This document shows positions 28,079 to 40,658 of a stretch of 64,000 nucleotides of DNA, one piece after another (within the stretch, counting starts at the first letter, position 1; each line of letters begins with the position of its first letter). The position numbers were made by a program, and so were the translations under genes. The stretch is taken from the NCBI GenBank assembly GCA_019188255.1, contig JAETXT010000016.1:1178001-1242000 (forward strand), read 5' to 3'. Source of the DNA: Verticillium longisporum (Eukaryota > Ascomycota > Sordariomycetes > Glomerellales > Plectosphaerellaceae). Below the pieces are notes generated by a model, which was given only the letters and a program-made list of their open reading frames with translations, did no database searches and was not told the origin of the DNA.

Positions 28079-30671
28079 ATTTTACGAGGTATTATAACCA
28101 TAGCCGTCCGGACAGCCATCTTATACGTCTATCTAGCAGTCTATCGACTTCATACTAGTTACCATCGTCCTCAGATACTACGGGTTTAGTTATAGTCGCC
28201 TATCGTGCCTACGGGTCGTCCTCCAGAGGATAGGGGACGAGTTATTTTACTAATATTACATTATATACTCTCTATTTCGCTAGGAATTATAGCTTATATA
28301 CTAGGGAGCCCTTCTTCTCTAGGACTATAAAGGGTCCTACTCGTTACTAACTCTATTTTCTTAGTAGCTTACCCGGAAGCTTATATCCTTCATTTAATCT
28401 AAGGAATACTCTATCGCTAACGTTAAAGTATACTAATCGGTACTTCTTATTATAAGCTTTCTTAGCTTTAGCTTAAGTATAAGCTATAGAGGCTTATACC
28501 TCCTACTAATAGAGCTTCTTTATAATATCGATAGTATCTCTATCCTATATCCTATTTAATAGCTAGTCTATAGCTATTATAGGCTTAAATCCTAGAAGTA
28601 GTTTATTTAGAGTATAATTAATAGTACATTATTTAGTATTATTAAGGGAAAACTATAATAGAATTAAGATATCTAATTAGGGTATATTAAATAACGATAT
28701 ATAATATTATAGTATAATCTCTACTATCTAGTTTTTATATTCTAATGACCTATCTATCTATAGGTACTATATTATCGAAAATAGTAAATCGACTTCGAAC
28801 GCCTTAAATATACTCTTCTAGAATAAGCTTATGAACTTTAAGTTTCTATTAGAGATAATTATTAATAGTAAACCCTAATCTATAAATAGAAGACCTCTTA
28901 TAAAAAGGATAACCTAATTCTTAATATTATACTCTATACTACTAGGAATAAGTAGAGTCTTCTTAGAGTATATATCTAGTACTATTATTATAGAGTCGAG
29001 AAACTATACTTTCGACTCTAATAGCTTCTAGAAGGAGAACTATATAGGTATTTTAGGTAATCTAATAATAAAATTAATCGTAATTATATAGAATAATCTT
29101 ATTAATATCTAAATTAATTATAATTCGCTAAATAGTTTATCTCTATTTATAGAAAGTATTAGATATTCTAGATAATATTTCTATTATTTCTTAACTATCT
29201 ATTACTTTCCTTTAAACTATATATTATTAAGCTTATATAATATTTTATCTAGTCTAAAGTAATACCCTCTATTATATATATGCTAGAGTAGTTCTAGTAT
29301 AATTAACTTCGGTATATATAACTATTATCTAGTAGTCCTTAGTTTAATATTATATAATAGGCCGTCTTCTTCCTCGAAGGCTAGGAGGTTTATCTTTAGC
29401 CTATACTTATATTTCCTTAAATCTTAAATCTACTATAGGATATTCTTATAGTATATATCTATTTAATACTTATCTATAATCCGCTATCGGAGTATAGTAG
29501 ATATCTCTATATAGAGGCTTAAGAGGTATATAATACTATCCTCTAAGAGGTATATAGTATTTTCCTATATATTATCTAGTTTATAGCTAATCTAGGACTA
29601 TAGTTTAATATCCTATTCCCGCTAATAGGACTCGTCTTTAGTAATTAGCAGCCTCGAGAGAGCATCTAGGATAAGGTTTATCTTACTTAGTATATATACT
29701 ATATTAAGGCGGAATTGGCTTAGGTATATTACTACTAATATAAGTCTTAGGTTCGCCTTATTAATATCTACGGTCGTAAGACTAATATAGTTAACGATCC
29801 CCTTTAGTACTTAATAGTCTATTAATACGATTATAGGATACTAGTAAGACTAGATTAATATTCGTAGCTTTCGTATAGCCTATACTAGATATACTATCTC
29901 TAGTTCTATCGCTTTAGCTAAGGCCTTAAATTTTATAGTTAATCTACTAAGGAATATTACAAGCTATACTACTTTATCGAAGATATATCTACTATCCTAG
30001 TAAGTATCTATATAGAATATAAATAGGCCGAAGCCTTTATTATTAATATCTATCTTAAAGAACGTAGTTCTATTTAGGTTATAATAATATAATAATATTA
30101 GCTATATTAACTATTCTTATAGAATATAGAATACTTCCTTTTCCTCTCCTATTAGGATAAAGGTCCGCTTTAAGGTATATACTATTCGGGTACGCTTATT
30201 TATCTTCTTCTAAGGGTCGACCTTACCCTCTTCTCGGAGTTATTTAAGTAATATAATCGTCCTATCCTCTAATAGCTTAGCTTTAAGCTAATAGTATAGG
30301 ACGAATCTACGTAATTATCCGGTCATTCCTAGGTAGGTCTCTAGATTAGATAATAATATTAGGTACTTTAACTTAGTAATAGCTATTAGTCTCTCTACTA
30401 TAATCGATAGGCCTAAAGCATTAACCCGAAATCCTAATAGTATAATAGAGGGGTATATATAGAAGGATTTTAATAGGCTTAAAGCTAGTCTAATTTCTTT
30501 AAAGAGGCTAAATATAGTTTATAAATATTCTAAGTACTCTTTAAAGGAGTTGCTAAAGACTATTACGTTATTAATATAAGTATAAGCGAAATATTAATAT
30601 AGATATAACTTTTAATCTATAAAGTATTAAATATATACTAAGGAGTTCTAGTATCCTATTAATACTATATA
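28079..30671 (-). mobile_element. Gypsy-2 copy D fragment: RT to chromodomain, minus strand
   Basis: Reading leftward: RT C-terminal half (30666-30100), RNase H (about 29950-29500), integrase (about 29200-28300) and chromodomain (about 28200-28079). The RT break at 30667-30671 is at exactly the same codon position as the break in copy B at 21205-21209. The last 170 bases (28079-28250) keep many CA/TG dinucleotides and show the chromodomain best (Y-E-V-D-R-L-L-D-R-R and Y-L-V-K-W-K patterns). Confidence 0.82.
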
Positions 30672-30841
30672 TATTAGGGGCACCTATAGAGACTACTCTA
30701 GCTATAGACTCTAGCTAGACTCCGCTAGAGTCCGAGGGCTAGGGCACTCTACTAATAGGGGTATCCGCCTAGATACTAGTAGTACTAGATAGTTAACTAT
30801 TTATATTAATACTAATATACCCTTAATATAAGGTCCTAATA
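30672..30841 (+). repeat. Gypsy-2 5' LTR, 170 bp (copy E)
   Basis: TATTAGGGGC...GGTCCTAATA, that is TGTTAGG...CCTAACA with terminal C-to-T/G-to-A changes. The 5 bp before it (ATATA, 30667-30671) are the reverse complement of TATAT at 21205-21209. Confidence 0.88.
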
Positions 30842-33800
30842 ATAGTAATAACTAGACTTTCCGGTCGTTCCTATATATAATCCTAAGATTTTCATTAAAG
30901 ATAATAATTAATCTATTAAGATATTAGTCTACTATTACTATAGCGAAGAGATAAGGTTAAGATCTAAATAGAGTTAAGTTCCTATCTATTATAAGATTCC
31001 TATTATAAGATTCTTATTATAAGATTCCTATTATAAGATTCCTATTATAGGATTCTCTATTATAAGATTCCTATTAAGCTTTCCCCGAACCTATTAGATT
31101 TCATTCCCTCGAGACTTCTCTATATCGGAAATAGACGTTAAGGCCTACTAACTATACTATTAAGTAGAGAGCTACTAGGATTAAGTAATTAAGATCCTAT
31201 TATCTAATCTATCTATTATATTAGCATTTAGTAAACTAGCCTCTATTCTAGAGGAATAGTAATTTATATATATAGGCTATTAAGTAATATTAATATTATT
31301 ATTATTATTAGGATCCTAGGAGTTAATATAGATATACTACCTATTAGAGTAGGTTATCGATTATTATTAAATTAAGTCTATATTCTTATATATAGCTAAG
31401 GTATTAAGATTATACTATTTAGTATTTACCTTATAATAGAAACGTAGGGATAAGATAGTACTCTAGGTTATAGACTAAGAGGACTACTATTAGACTAGAG
31501 TATTTAGATAAATAGAAGAGATTGAAAGTAGAGTAATAGCTCGAAAGTACTCTATAGTATTAACCCTAATTCCTATAATTAAAGAAACCCCTTTAATAGA
31601 GACCTCCTCTATATAGGATTAACCTACCTCTCCTAGAATTAATATATTGCTAATACTATCTATTAGATAGTAAGAATCGGCTATAGTAGAATAGGATTAG
31701 ATACTAGCTCTAGGAATAGCCCCTATAATAACTATATAATAATAGCTAATAGCTATAATAGAGATCCTATAGATATAGCTCTAAGTTAATACTATAAACT
31801 AAGGGATAGGACCTATAAATAACTAGAAAGTATTAATATATAGATACTTCTACCTAGACTATAAACCCGATTCTAATAAATAGGAAAGCTCCTTAGTCTA
31901 TATTATCGGCTAAGATATATATTAGACTAATATCGACGTATTTCTTAATTCTATTAATAATTAAGCGGATATTATTAATAGATAGGCTATAGTAGTACGT
32001 ACTCTACTATAGCTGCTCTTAGGCTCCGCTAAGGTATAATATATAATATTAACCGAAGATAAGAAATAAAGACTCTATATTAGGCTTAACGTTTAGAGAT
32101 AGCTATTTAGACGTTAATTCGCTTTAGATTCTACTAAGGCTACGGAGCTACTTAATGCTTATCGGTACTCTAGATAGGACGTCTACGTAAATCGTAATCT
32201 CTAGAAATTCATCCTCGACGTTATTAGACTCTATAATGATCTACTAATGCAATTAAACTAAATATACTTTAAAATCGATAATACTCTAGTAATATACTTA
32301 CCTAAGCCTAATCTTAATACTATTATTAACTCATTTATCTATAATGCTTAGGATAAGGTAGAACTCTTATAGAGAGACTCTATTCTAATAGACGCTAGAC
32401 GCCCTATAATAGTATATACTATAGATAATGACTATAGCTACGACGACGAACTAGACGATATCGCCTTCCTAATATATAACTTATATCGGCTAGATTAATA
32501 AAAGGATAATAATTATAATACCGATCCTTATTATAGATATAGCTAGAAGGAAGACTAACGATAGAATAGAAATAGGTATAATAACTAGAACGGTAATAGA
32601 ACTATATATAATAGTGGATATAATTCCTATAATAATTAAAATAGTTAATATAATAATTAAGGAAGCTAATATAATAATAATAATAGATATAACCTCCTTC
32701 GAAGAGGTAGTACTATTAGAGGCTTATTCTATAGAGAAATTACATTTATAGGTAATAATCGTATATTCGGAGGCTAATATATAAATAGCTATAGGCTATA
32801 TTAAAGATAGACTAAATATAATAGTAGCCGGACTAACTATATATATATCTACTTAACTAATTAAGACTCTTAAGAGAATAAATAAGACCTCTAATAGAAT
32901 AGTTATAAAATAGTAGAGGAAGTTTTTTTAACGAAGGAGGATAAATAAGATATATTAGACTCCTATATTAACTATAATACTACTACTTCCTCGTACCTCT
33001 CCGCGCCGACTAGTGAACTACGGTATAAAGACTCCCTATAGCGAGAGCGTATACTATAATGCTATTATAAATATAAGAAGTACTTTAAGTCTAAGCGACT
33101 ACTTATAGACTATATCTTCGCTAATAATTGCACCCCGCTGAAACCTAAAGGCTAGGGCCCGTAGGCAAGAAAAGACTCCTCGCGGATGCGATAGGGTACT
33201 ATAGTAAATGCTACTATAGAGTAGATGGCGGAAGCCGAGATACTTAATAGCTAGACTATATTCCTAGCATTTAATGAAGACGATATTATCGAGGCTTAAA
33301 GCCTAGAGTATTTAGGGAATCGATAGTAAATTAGGAGATAATCGGGATATAGGTATTACTCGTTCCTAATATTATTTAAACTAAGAAGTAAATAGTATTA
33401 TATCGCTATAGACTCCGCTTACTCGGGAGTAATAGTAGATTAAGACTAGCTTATTAAATTTAGTAAAAATATAATAATCGATATATTAGAGAAGAAGATA
33501 GTCCGAGGAATTAGCGGGATCTAAGTTAAATTAGATTATAAGGTAACCTTCGACCTATATATTCTAGGTCTTATTAGTAGATAGGATATTAAGGTATTCG
33601 GCTACGTTACCGTTATAATATAGTATATACGGAACCTAGCTCTAAAGCTATTACTTAGATATAAATTCCTTAATTAATATAGAATAGATATACTCTTTAG
33701 CTCTAATAACTTAATATTTAATTACTATTATAGAATATAGATACTATTCTTATATAAATCGAAATCTAACCCGGTTAGAAGGAGAGTAATAGTAACGTCT

Positions 33801-35292
33801 AAGGCTATTCTATTACTTAGATTAGTTATAAAAGTACTAGTACGATATAATAGATTCCCTTATTATAATAAATATAATATTAAATAAGAATATACCTTTA
33901 TAGTAAATAATCCCTTAATATAATTATACTAAATATCCTATTCTAGACTATATTTTATATTTATATCTAATAACTTAGAGGAGACTATAAAGGTAGACCG
34001 GAATACCTATCTAGGCTATATCGAGGATGCTAACCTAGAGGGAAGCTTTCTAGTAGATTAATATATAGCTAAGGCAATATATAGCTACTAGGAATTCGAT
34101 CTAGACGACGATATAGTATCGGCCTTCTTTGCTAGAGAACCCGAGAATAGCTATAAGGACTAAGCTATATTTAGGGAGCTATGAGAATTTAAACTATCTC
34201 TCGGAGCAGAATGCCCTCGGGACGTTAAGGAATTATATATAAGAGAGGGTATTAATATCTATATTAAGAACCCTTTATAAGCTAATTAAGTTAGATAGTT
34301 ATTAGAATCGTTCGATTATTAGAGAGACTATAGAGTTATCCTAATACTAGACGATAAATGGATAAGGATAGACTTAGTAGATAGATAGTAATCTAAGAAA
34401 TTAGGCTCTAAAGCGTATCCCCTTAGAGTCGAAGATAGGCAATTATTCGATAAGAAGTTCGATAAGATATATAAGCTAGGATAACTAGAATAGATAAAGT
34501 AGCCTACCCTATTTAGCTACTTAGTTTTCATTATATAGCGGACTATAAACGGTATATATAAAGGCAGAGTCGTAATAGACCTTAAGTAATTAAATGATAT
34601 ATTAGTACTAGATAATTATCCTATACTATTATAAGAGGAGATTATTAATAGACTATATAGGAAGGCCTTTCTATTAATATTTAACGTATCTATATTCTTC
34701 TATTAATTACTAGTCTATAGCGCTTATAAGGATTAAATAGTTATTATTAATCTATAGGGACTAGAAAAGTCCTATATAGTATTAATAGGATACTAGAACT
34801 CTCTAGTATACGCTTAACGCTTTATAGATTAAAAGCTATATCTATATTAACGTTTCGCTCCAGTATATATCGACGATATAGTAGTCTTTAGCGACTCCTT
34901 CGAGGAGTATCTAGAATATTTATAGATAGTCCTTAGCCTCTTCGAGGAATCTAGACTAATACTAAGCCTAATAAAGTCCTTCTATATATATCCCTTTATT
35001 ATATTACTAGGATTTCGAGTTAATACTTTAGGATTATCGACTATAATAGAGAGACTAGTAGCTATTACTAAGCTAAAGTACCCGATATTACTATTAGACT
35101 TAGAGACCTATCTAGGAATAATAGGATAGTTACGTAGATTCGTTCTATATTACTAGCTTAAGGCTAAGCTACTAGAGGACTAGAAGATTGCCTTACTTAG
35201 ATAACTCCGGGAAGAAGGTAAGGTCGACCCTTAAAAGAAGATAAATAAGCGTATCTAAATAGTATATACCTCGAAGCGGACCTTTATCTTAA
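30842..35292 (+). mobile_element. Gypsy-2 copy E, part 1: gag, protease, RT (plus strand)
   Basis: Best preserved Gypsy-2 copy. It has a 5' leader with tandem AGATTCCTATTAT-type units (about 30985-31075), gag (about 31100-33200), protease (about 33400-33480, D-S-A-like active site in place of D-S/T-G) and reverse transcriptase (about 34440-35230). The catalytic Y-I-D-D-I-V-V-F-S-D motif is intact at 34866-34895. An area at about 33125-33240 is much less RIPed than the rest. The element is interrupted at 35292 by a solo LTR; the RT/RNase H linker resumes at 35753 with a perfect 5-bp duplication. Confidence 0.85.
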
Positions 35293-35398
35293 TGTAACAA
35301 CCAGAGGACCAGGTCAAAAGACCCAAGGATAGCTAGGAAGGATGACACAGCCAAAGGGAGCGATAAGATAAGAACGGCTGGCACGCAGTCACGTGACC

Positions 35399-35490
35399 AG
35401 ATCACCAGGAACGGTGATCCAAGAACATGGATCACCAACCTGTTAGGATCACCGTGATCCCCGATCCAACACGGAGAGGATCACGAACTA
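35399..35490. promoter_or_regulatory. Clustered GGATCAC/GTGATCC motifs in the solo LTR U3
   Basis: At least four occurrences of GATCAC or its complement GTGATC, two arranged as palindromes (GGATCACCGTGATCC at about 35446-35460). They lie 60-150 bp upstream of the TATA box. Such spaced palindromes could bind a transcription factor. This is inference only. Confidence 0.4.
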
Positions 35491-35548
35491 ACAGTGAGCC
35501 ATCCAACATAGGCTCACTAACCAACACAACAAGGACAGGATGAACGGG

Positions 35549-35556
35549 TATATAAG
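35549..35556 (+). promoter_or_regulatory. TATA box of the solo LTR
   Basis: TATATAAG in the middle of the 460-bp LTR, the expected place for the U3 promoter driving transcription from R. It sets the LTR orientation as plus. Confidence 0.6.
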
Positions 35557-35752
35557 GACGGGCATTCTGGACTTGTAGATACATTCTTTCTCACGACAGT
35601 GATCAATCTAAGTCTTACCTTGTATTCATTGTAACGAGTGCGCAACGCCTTACGACACCACATCGTCTCAGAGTCACAACCTAAGCTTCTGCTAACAGCA
35701 ACCCTAACCCTCTGACAGTGTTCCCCTCTTCGGAAGCTGCCAGGTCGTAACA

Positions 35753-38031
35753 CTTAATAGGAGAGGAAAAGGAAGTATTCTATATCCTATAGGAATAGTT
35801 AATATAGCCGACTCTATTATATTATTACGACCTAGGTAGAATTACGTTCTTTAAGATAGACGCTAGTAGTAGAGGCTTTAGCCTATTCGTATTCTATATA
35901 GACGCTTACTAGGATAGTAGATATATCTCCGATAAGATAGTATAGCTAGTAATATTCCTTAGTAGATTAACGACGAAATTAGAAGCCTTAGCTAAGGCTA
36001 TAGAACTAGAAATAGCCTATTTAGTATAGGCTATATAGAAGCTATAGACTTTAATCTAGTCTTATTAATACCTTATCGTCGTATTAATAGATTACTAAGT
36101 ATTAAAAGGGATCGTTAATTATATTAATCTTATTATAGTAGATATTAATAAAGCGAACCTAAGACTTATATTAATAGCGATTTACCTAAATTAATTCCGC
36201 CTCGATATAGTATATATACTAGGTAAGATAAACCTTATCCTAGATATTCTCTCGAGGCTGCCTATTACCGAAGACGAGTTATATTAGCGGGAATAGGAAG
36301 CTAAACTATAGTCCTAGCTTAATTACGAACTAGATAATATATAGGACGATATTATATACCTATTAAGCCTATATATAGAGATATCTATTACTCTCTAATA
36401 GAGGATTATAGATAGATATTAAATAGATATATACTATAAGAATATTCTATAATAGATTTAGGACTTAAGAAAACGTAAATATAGGCTAAAGATTAACCTC
36501 CTAGCCTTCGAGGAAGAGGACGGTCTACTATATAATATCGAACTAGGGACCGCTAGACGACGGTTATACGTACTAAAGGTAATCGTACTAGAACTGCTCT
36601 AGATAATATACGATAGAGGCTATTAATTTAGACTAGATAAGATACTCTACGAGCTCGATAATATATAGTTTAAAGGGAAACGATAAATAGTAAAGAAATA
36701 GTAGAGGTATTATCTAGAGTACCTTATACTCTCTACGAATAGAGATAAATTACTAAGCGAACTATAACCTATTTAGATATCGATAAGGCCGTTCTATATA
36801 ATTATAATTAATTTTATCGTTAGATTACCTAAAGTACCTATATAGTTCTTATTCTAGAGGCTATTAGAGTCGAAAGTATAGTTCCTCGACTCGATAATAA
36901 CGGTAATAGATATATACTCTAAGAAGACCTTATTTATCCCTAATAATACGGAGTATAATACTGAAAACTAAGCTATCCTCTTTATTAGAGGTCTTCTCTC
37001 TATAGACTAGGGTTTACCGTTAATAATTATCTCTAATAGAGACCCAAAGTTTATAGGCTTATTCTAGAAGAATATATTTAAGGCCTTTAAAATCGATTTA
37101 TTATATTTAATAATATAGTATTTATAGATTAATAGATTATTAGAATATAAAAACTAGATAATAGAAATTATATTATAATACTATATATTATTATTAGATA
37201 TACTTTAGCTAGATATTTTAATTCCGCTTTAGTTTACTCTTAATAATATTAAATAATATATTATTAATTATACTCTAAATAAGCTATTTCTAGGATTTAA
37301 GCCTATAATAATTATAGACTAGCTAATAAGCGGACTATAGGATAAGGAGGTTATCGAAACTATAAAAAAGCTCTATTAATAGGAGGTATAAGTATTTATA
37401 GCTTATATATAGGCTAAAGCTAAGAAGGCCTATAATAAGAAGTACCGATTAGTATATTTCGAGGTTAATAATAGAATATTTCTTGAATTAAATAAAGAAT
37501 ATAAGTTTCCTAGTAGACTATTAAGGAAATAGAGCTAGTAATAAATAGGGCCCTTTACTATTCTAGAGAAAAGAGGCTCTCTAGTATATAAACTATAATT
37601 CTCTACGAAATAGAGAGTATATAATATAATATTTATAAAATAGCTTATTCTATATCTACTAGATAATAATCTATAAGTATATTAATTATCTATAATTAAA
37701 TCTATAGTATTAGAAGAGGATAGAGATTAATATAAAGTCGAGAGATTACTAGATTGCTATATAAGATAGATATCTAGCCGATTATAATTATAGTACTTTA
37801 TAAAATAGAAGAATTAGGGATATAAATATAATAAATAGATATATTAAATAGATATATTATATATAGTAAACGATTTAATATATAGATATAAGACTAAATA
37901 CCCGATATAGACTATAGAGATTTAATAGCTTAGTTACTAAGAACTAGAGACGATAATCGTTAATCGGATTCCGCTAATTAATATTAAGATTAGAATTTAA
38001 TTATAAGGACTAAGTAATAGCTTTAATAGAA
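35753..38031 (+). mobile_element. Gypsy-2 copy E, part 2: RNase H, integrase, chromodomain
   Basis: Continues copy E after the solo LTR. RNase H lies at about 35850-36260, with the A-N-x-R-L / L-D-I-x-Y / D-I-L-S-R-L spacing typical of fungal Gypsy elements. Integrase lies at about 36660-37500, with a D-R-D-P-K-F-like core at about 37035-37055. A chromodomain-like segment lies at about 37720-37800. It is interrupted at 38031 by the composite Gypsy-1 insertion and continues at 43806. Confidence 0.84.
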
Positions 38032-38214
38032 TATAAGGAGTTAAATATTAGACGTTAACTAGTAACTTATTATTAATAGATTAATAATAAGATATAGTTT
38101 ATAAATAGAATTAAAGCTATATATAATAGCTTCGATAAATTAAAGTTATAATATTAATATATTAATTAAAATCCGAACTATTTACTTTCCTTAATTAAAG
38201 CCCTTAACTTAAGG
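38032..38214 (+). repeat. Gypsy-1 5' LTR of composite insertion (truncated, about 183 bp)
   Basis: Begins TATAAGGAG at 38032, preceded by TAGAA. The matching right end of the composite at 43805 is followed by TAGAG. The two 5-mers differ by one G-to-A change, as RIP would make. The last 8 or so bases are missing, replaced by inverted gag sequence. Confidence 0.82.
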
Positions 38215-39391
38215 TAATTCTATATATCTAATAGATAGAAAGAGAATATAAATATTCTATAATTAATTACTATTTAACTATTAAATATTTATAGTTTAAG
38301 GGCTTCTATACTTTCTATTTCTTATAATTTTAATAATTAAATAAGAATAAGATTAATAATATCTATTATAATATTAATATCTAGATTAATAGAGAATTTA
38401 ATCTCTTTACTTTATTATGGAATAATTATTAATATTTTAATAGTTTTCTTAATATTTATTTTAAATATAATACCTTTTAAATTAAAGCTTATATTAAATT
38501 ATTTTCTAAGAGCTCTATTATTTAAATACCTTTAAGTTTAAATAATTATATATTTATAATTAAAGCTTTATATCTTTAAAGGTCTAATTATAAGTAATTT
38601 TATATTTAATAGTTAGTTTTATTATAATAGAAATATATTTTTATTAAATAATTAATAAATATTTTCTTAATAATTAAAGAATATTAAAAAGGAGATATCT
38701 CTATTATTTTTAAAATATAATAAATATAATTATTATTAATAAATTAGATTTTATAAATCTTTTAAAAAGTATTTTTATTTAATAAAGTTTTAAAAATCTC
38801 TTTAATAAATGATTATATTATTAATATTAAAATCCTTTTAATAAATTATATTTAAATTCTATATATAGTTTTATTATATTATTTAAAGAATATAAATAAA
38901 TTTAATTATTAATTATTTAATAATTTAAATTATATTTATATTAAATTAAAAAGTATTTTTAATTTTAATAATAATAAATTAATTATTAATTTAAATAATT
39001 ATAAAATCCTCTTTAAATATTTTATAATTATAAATAAAAGGTTTATTATAATTCTTTATAATTAAAATCTATTTAATAAAATATTAAATTAGAAATCGAT
39101 TTTCTAACTTTTATTCTCGGAATTCCTTAATTAAAGGTTAGAATATTTATAATTAAAATTCTATTTATTAAAAAAGCTCTTTAATAATTTAATAATAATT
39201 TAATAAAAAGAATCTTAATTTAAATATAATCTTTCTATTATAATTATCTCTTAATAATTCTAATAATACCTTTATTAATTTATTATTTAATTATTAATTA
39301 TTATAATAAATAATTCGCTTCTAAATCCTAATATATTTAATTTAATCTATTATATAGCTTAATCTAATTATAAGTTATAGAAATTAAAGAA
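38215..39391 (-). mobile_element. Inverted Gypsy-1 5' internal segment (gag region)
   Basis: Reverse-complement counterpart of 58680-60231 and of about 52251-53800, running into the inverted LTR at 39392. Extremely AT-rich, with hardly any remaining G or C for long stretches (for example 38560-39110). No protein is recognisable. Confidence 0.75.
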
Positions 39392-39582
39392 TATAAAGGT
39401 ATTAAGTTAAGGGCCTTAATTAAGGAAAGTAGATAGTTTAGATTTTAATTAATATATTAATATTATAACTTTAATTTATTAAGGCTATTTAATATAGCTT
39501 TAACTCTATTTATAAAGTAGATCTTATTACTAATCTATTAGTAATAATATACTATTAGATATTTAATATCTAATTCCTTATA
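39392..39582 (-). repeat. Gypsy-1 LTR, 191 bp, inverted
   Basis: Same family and length as the LTR at 60232-60422, more heavily AT-converted. In minus orientation it is the 5' LTR of the gag segment to its left. Confidence 0.85.
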
Positions 39583-40471
39583 TTAATATTAAAAGATATA
39601 GAGTATTTAATAAACTTAAAAGAAGGAGCTAAACCCCTTTATAGCCCTATTTACTTATTATTATAGAAGTAATTAGAAGAGCTCTATTATTATATTATAG
39701 AAGGGGAAGCTATAAAGAGGATTAAAAAGTCTATTAGCCCTATAAAGGCCTTAGTCCTATATATATTAAAGAAGGATAGGAGCTTATATCTATATATAGA
39801 TTATTAAAGCTTTAATATAATTATAATAAAGAACTATTACCTTCTCTTATTAATTAATAAACTTTTAAATTACTTTATAGAAGTAAAATACTTTTCTAAA
39901 GTTAATATCTAGGATATTTACTATTAGATTTATATTAAGAAGAATAATTAGTAGAAAATAGCTTTCTAAATAAGATATAGATATTATAAATATATTATAA
40001 TACTATTTAGATTAATAAATACTCTTATTACTTTCTAAGTATATATTTATTAAATATTTACTAAATTATAAAATAATTTCTATATTATTTACTTAAATAA
40101 TATATTAATCTATTTATAAATAAAGGAGGAGTATATAGCCTATTTCTAATAAATCTTAAAGAGGTTTAGGACTTTAAGCTCTTTATTAAATAAGTAAAGT
40201 ATTTAATTTATTAAAATAAAGTAGAATTCCTAGGATTTATTATCTTAAAAGAAAGTATGATTATAGATTTAAATTATATCTAAGCTATAATTAAATAATA
40301 ATCCCTAGAATCCTTTAAGGATATATAAATACTCCTAGGCTTTATAAACTTCTATAAATAGTTTATAGAAAGCTATTTAAAGATAATAGCCCTACTATCC
40401 GCTCTATTAAAGGGAAGTATTATAAAGGTTAAAAAGGGGCTATTTAAATAATTATTTAAGGTTTAAAAAGT
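39583..40471 (+). mobile_element. Gypsy-1 protease/RT fragment, plus strand
   Basis: Matches about 54174-55060. It contains the N-terminal and catalytic part of reverse transcriptase, including a degraded Y-L-D-N-I-L-I motif near 40090-40120 in place of Y-L-D-D. It is cut at 40471 by another Gypsy-1 LTR. Confidence 0.8.
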
Positions 40472-40658
40472 TATAAGGAGTTAGATATTAGATATCTAAT
40501 AGTAGGTTATTACTAATAGATTAATAATAAGATCTAGTTTATAAATAGAATCGAGGCTATATTTAATAGCCTTTATAAATTAAAGTTATAATATTAATAT
40601 ATTAAAATCTAAACTATCTACTTTCCTTAATTAAGGCCTTTAATTTAATACCTTTATA
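40472..40658 (+). repeat. Gypsy-1 5' LTR, 187 bp
   Basis: Plus-orientation LTR followed by the gag region, so it is a 5' LTR. It pairs with the 3' LTR at 43615-43805 as the ends of an internally deleted element. Confidence 0.85.

Larger units (their letters stand above)
35293..35752 (+). mobile_element. Un-RIPed solo LTR (460 bp) of a fourth LTR retrotransposon family
   Basis: Starts TGTAACAACC and ends GGTCGTAACA, so it has TG...CA termini with TGT(A)AC/GTAACA terminal similarity. It is flanked by a perfect 5-bp target-site duplication, CTTAA (35288-35292 and 35753-35757). The interrupted Gypsy-2 sequence rejoins exactly when the LTR and one duplication are removed, as seen against 5745-5790 inverted. 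Base composition is normal, with many CA and TG. It has no coding capacity; the one open frame on the minus strand is not credible. Several GGATCAC/GTGATCC inverted motifs lie at 35399-35490, and a TATA box is at 35549. A solo LTR arises by recombination between the two LTRs of a full element. Confidence 0.9.

Noticed and set aside
35517..35753. 78-codon open frame on the minus strand
   Set aside because: Lies wholly within the solo LTR, antisense to its TATA box, with no recognisable domain.
30664..38031. Initial impression that this element was Ty1/Copia
   Set aside because: Domain order is protease, RT, RNase H, integrase, chromodomain, which is Ty3/Gypsy.
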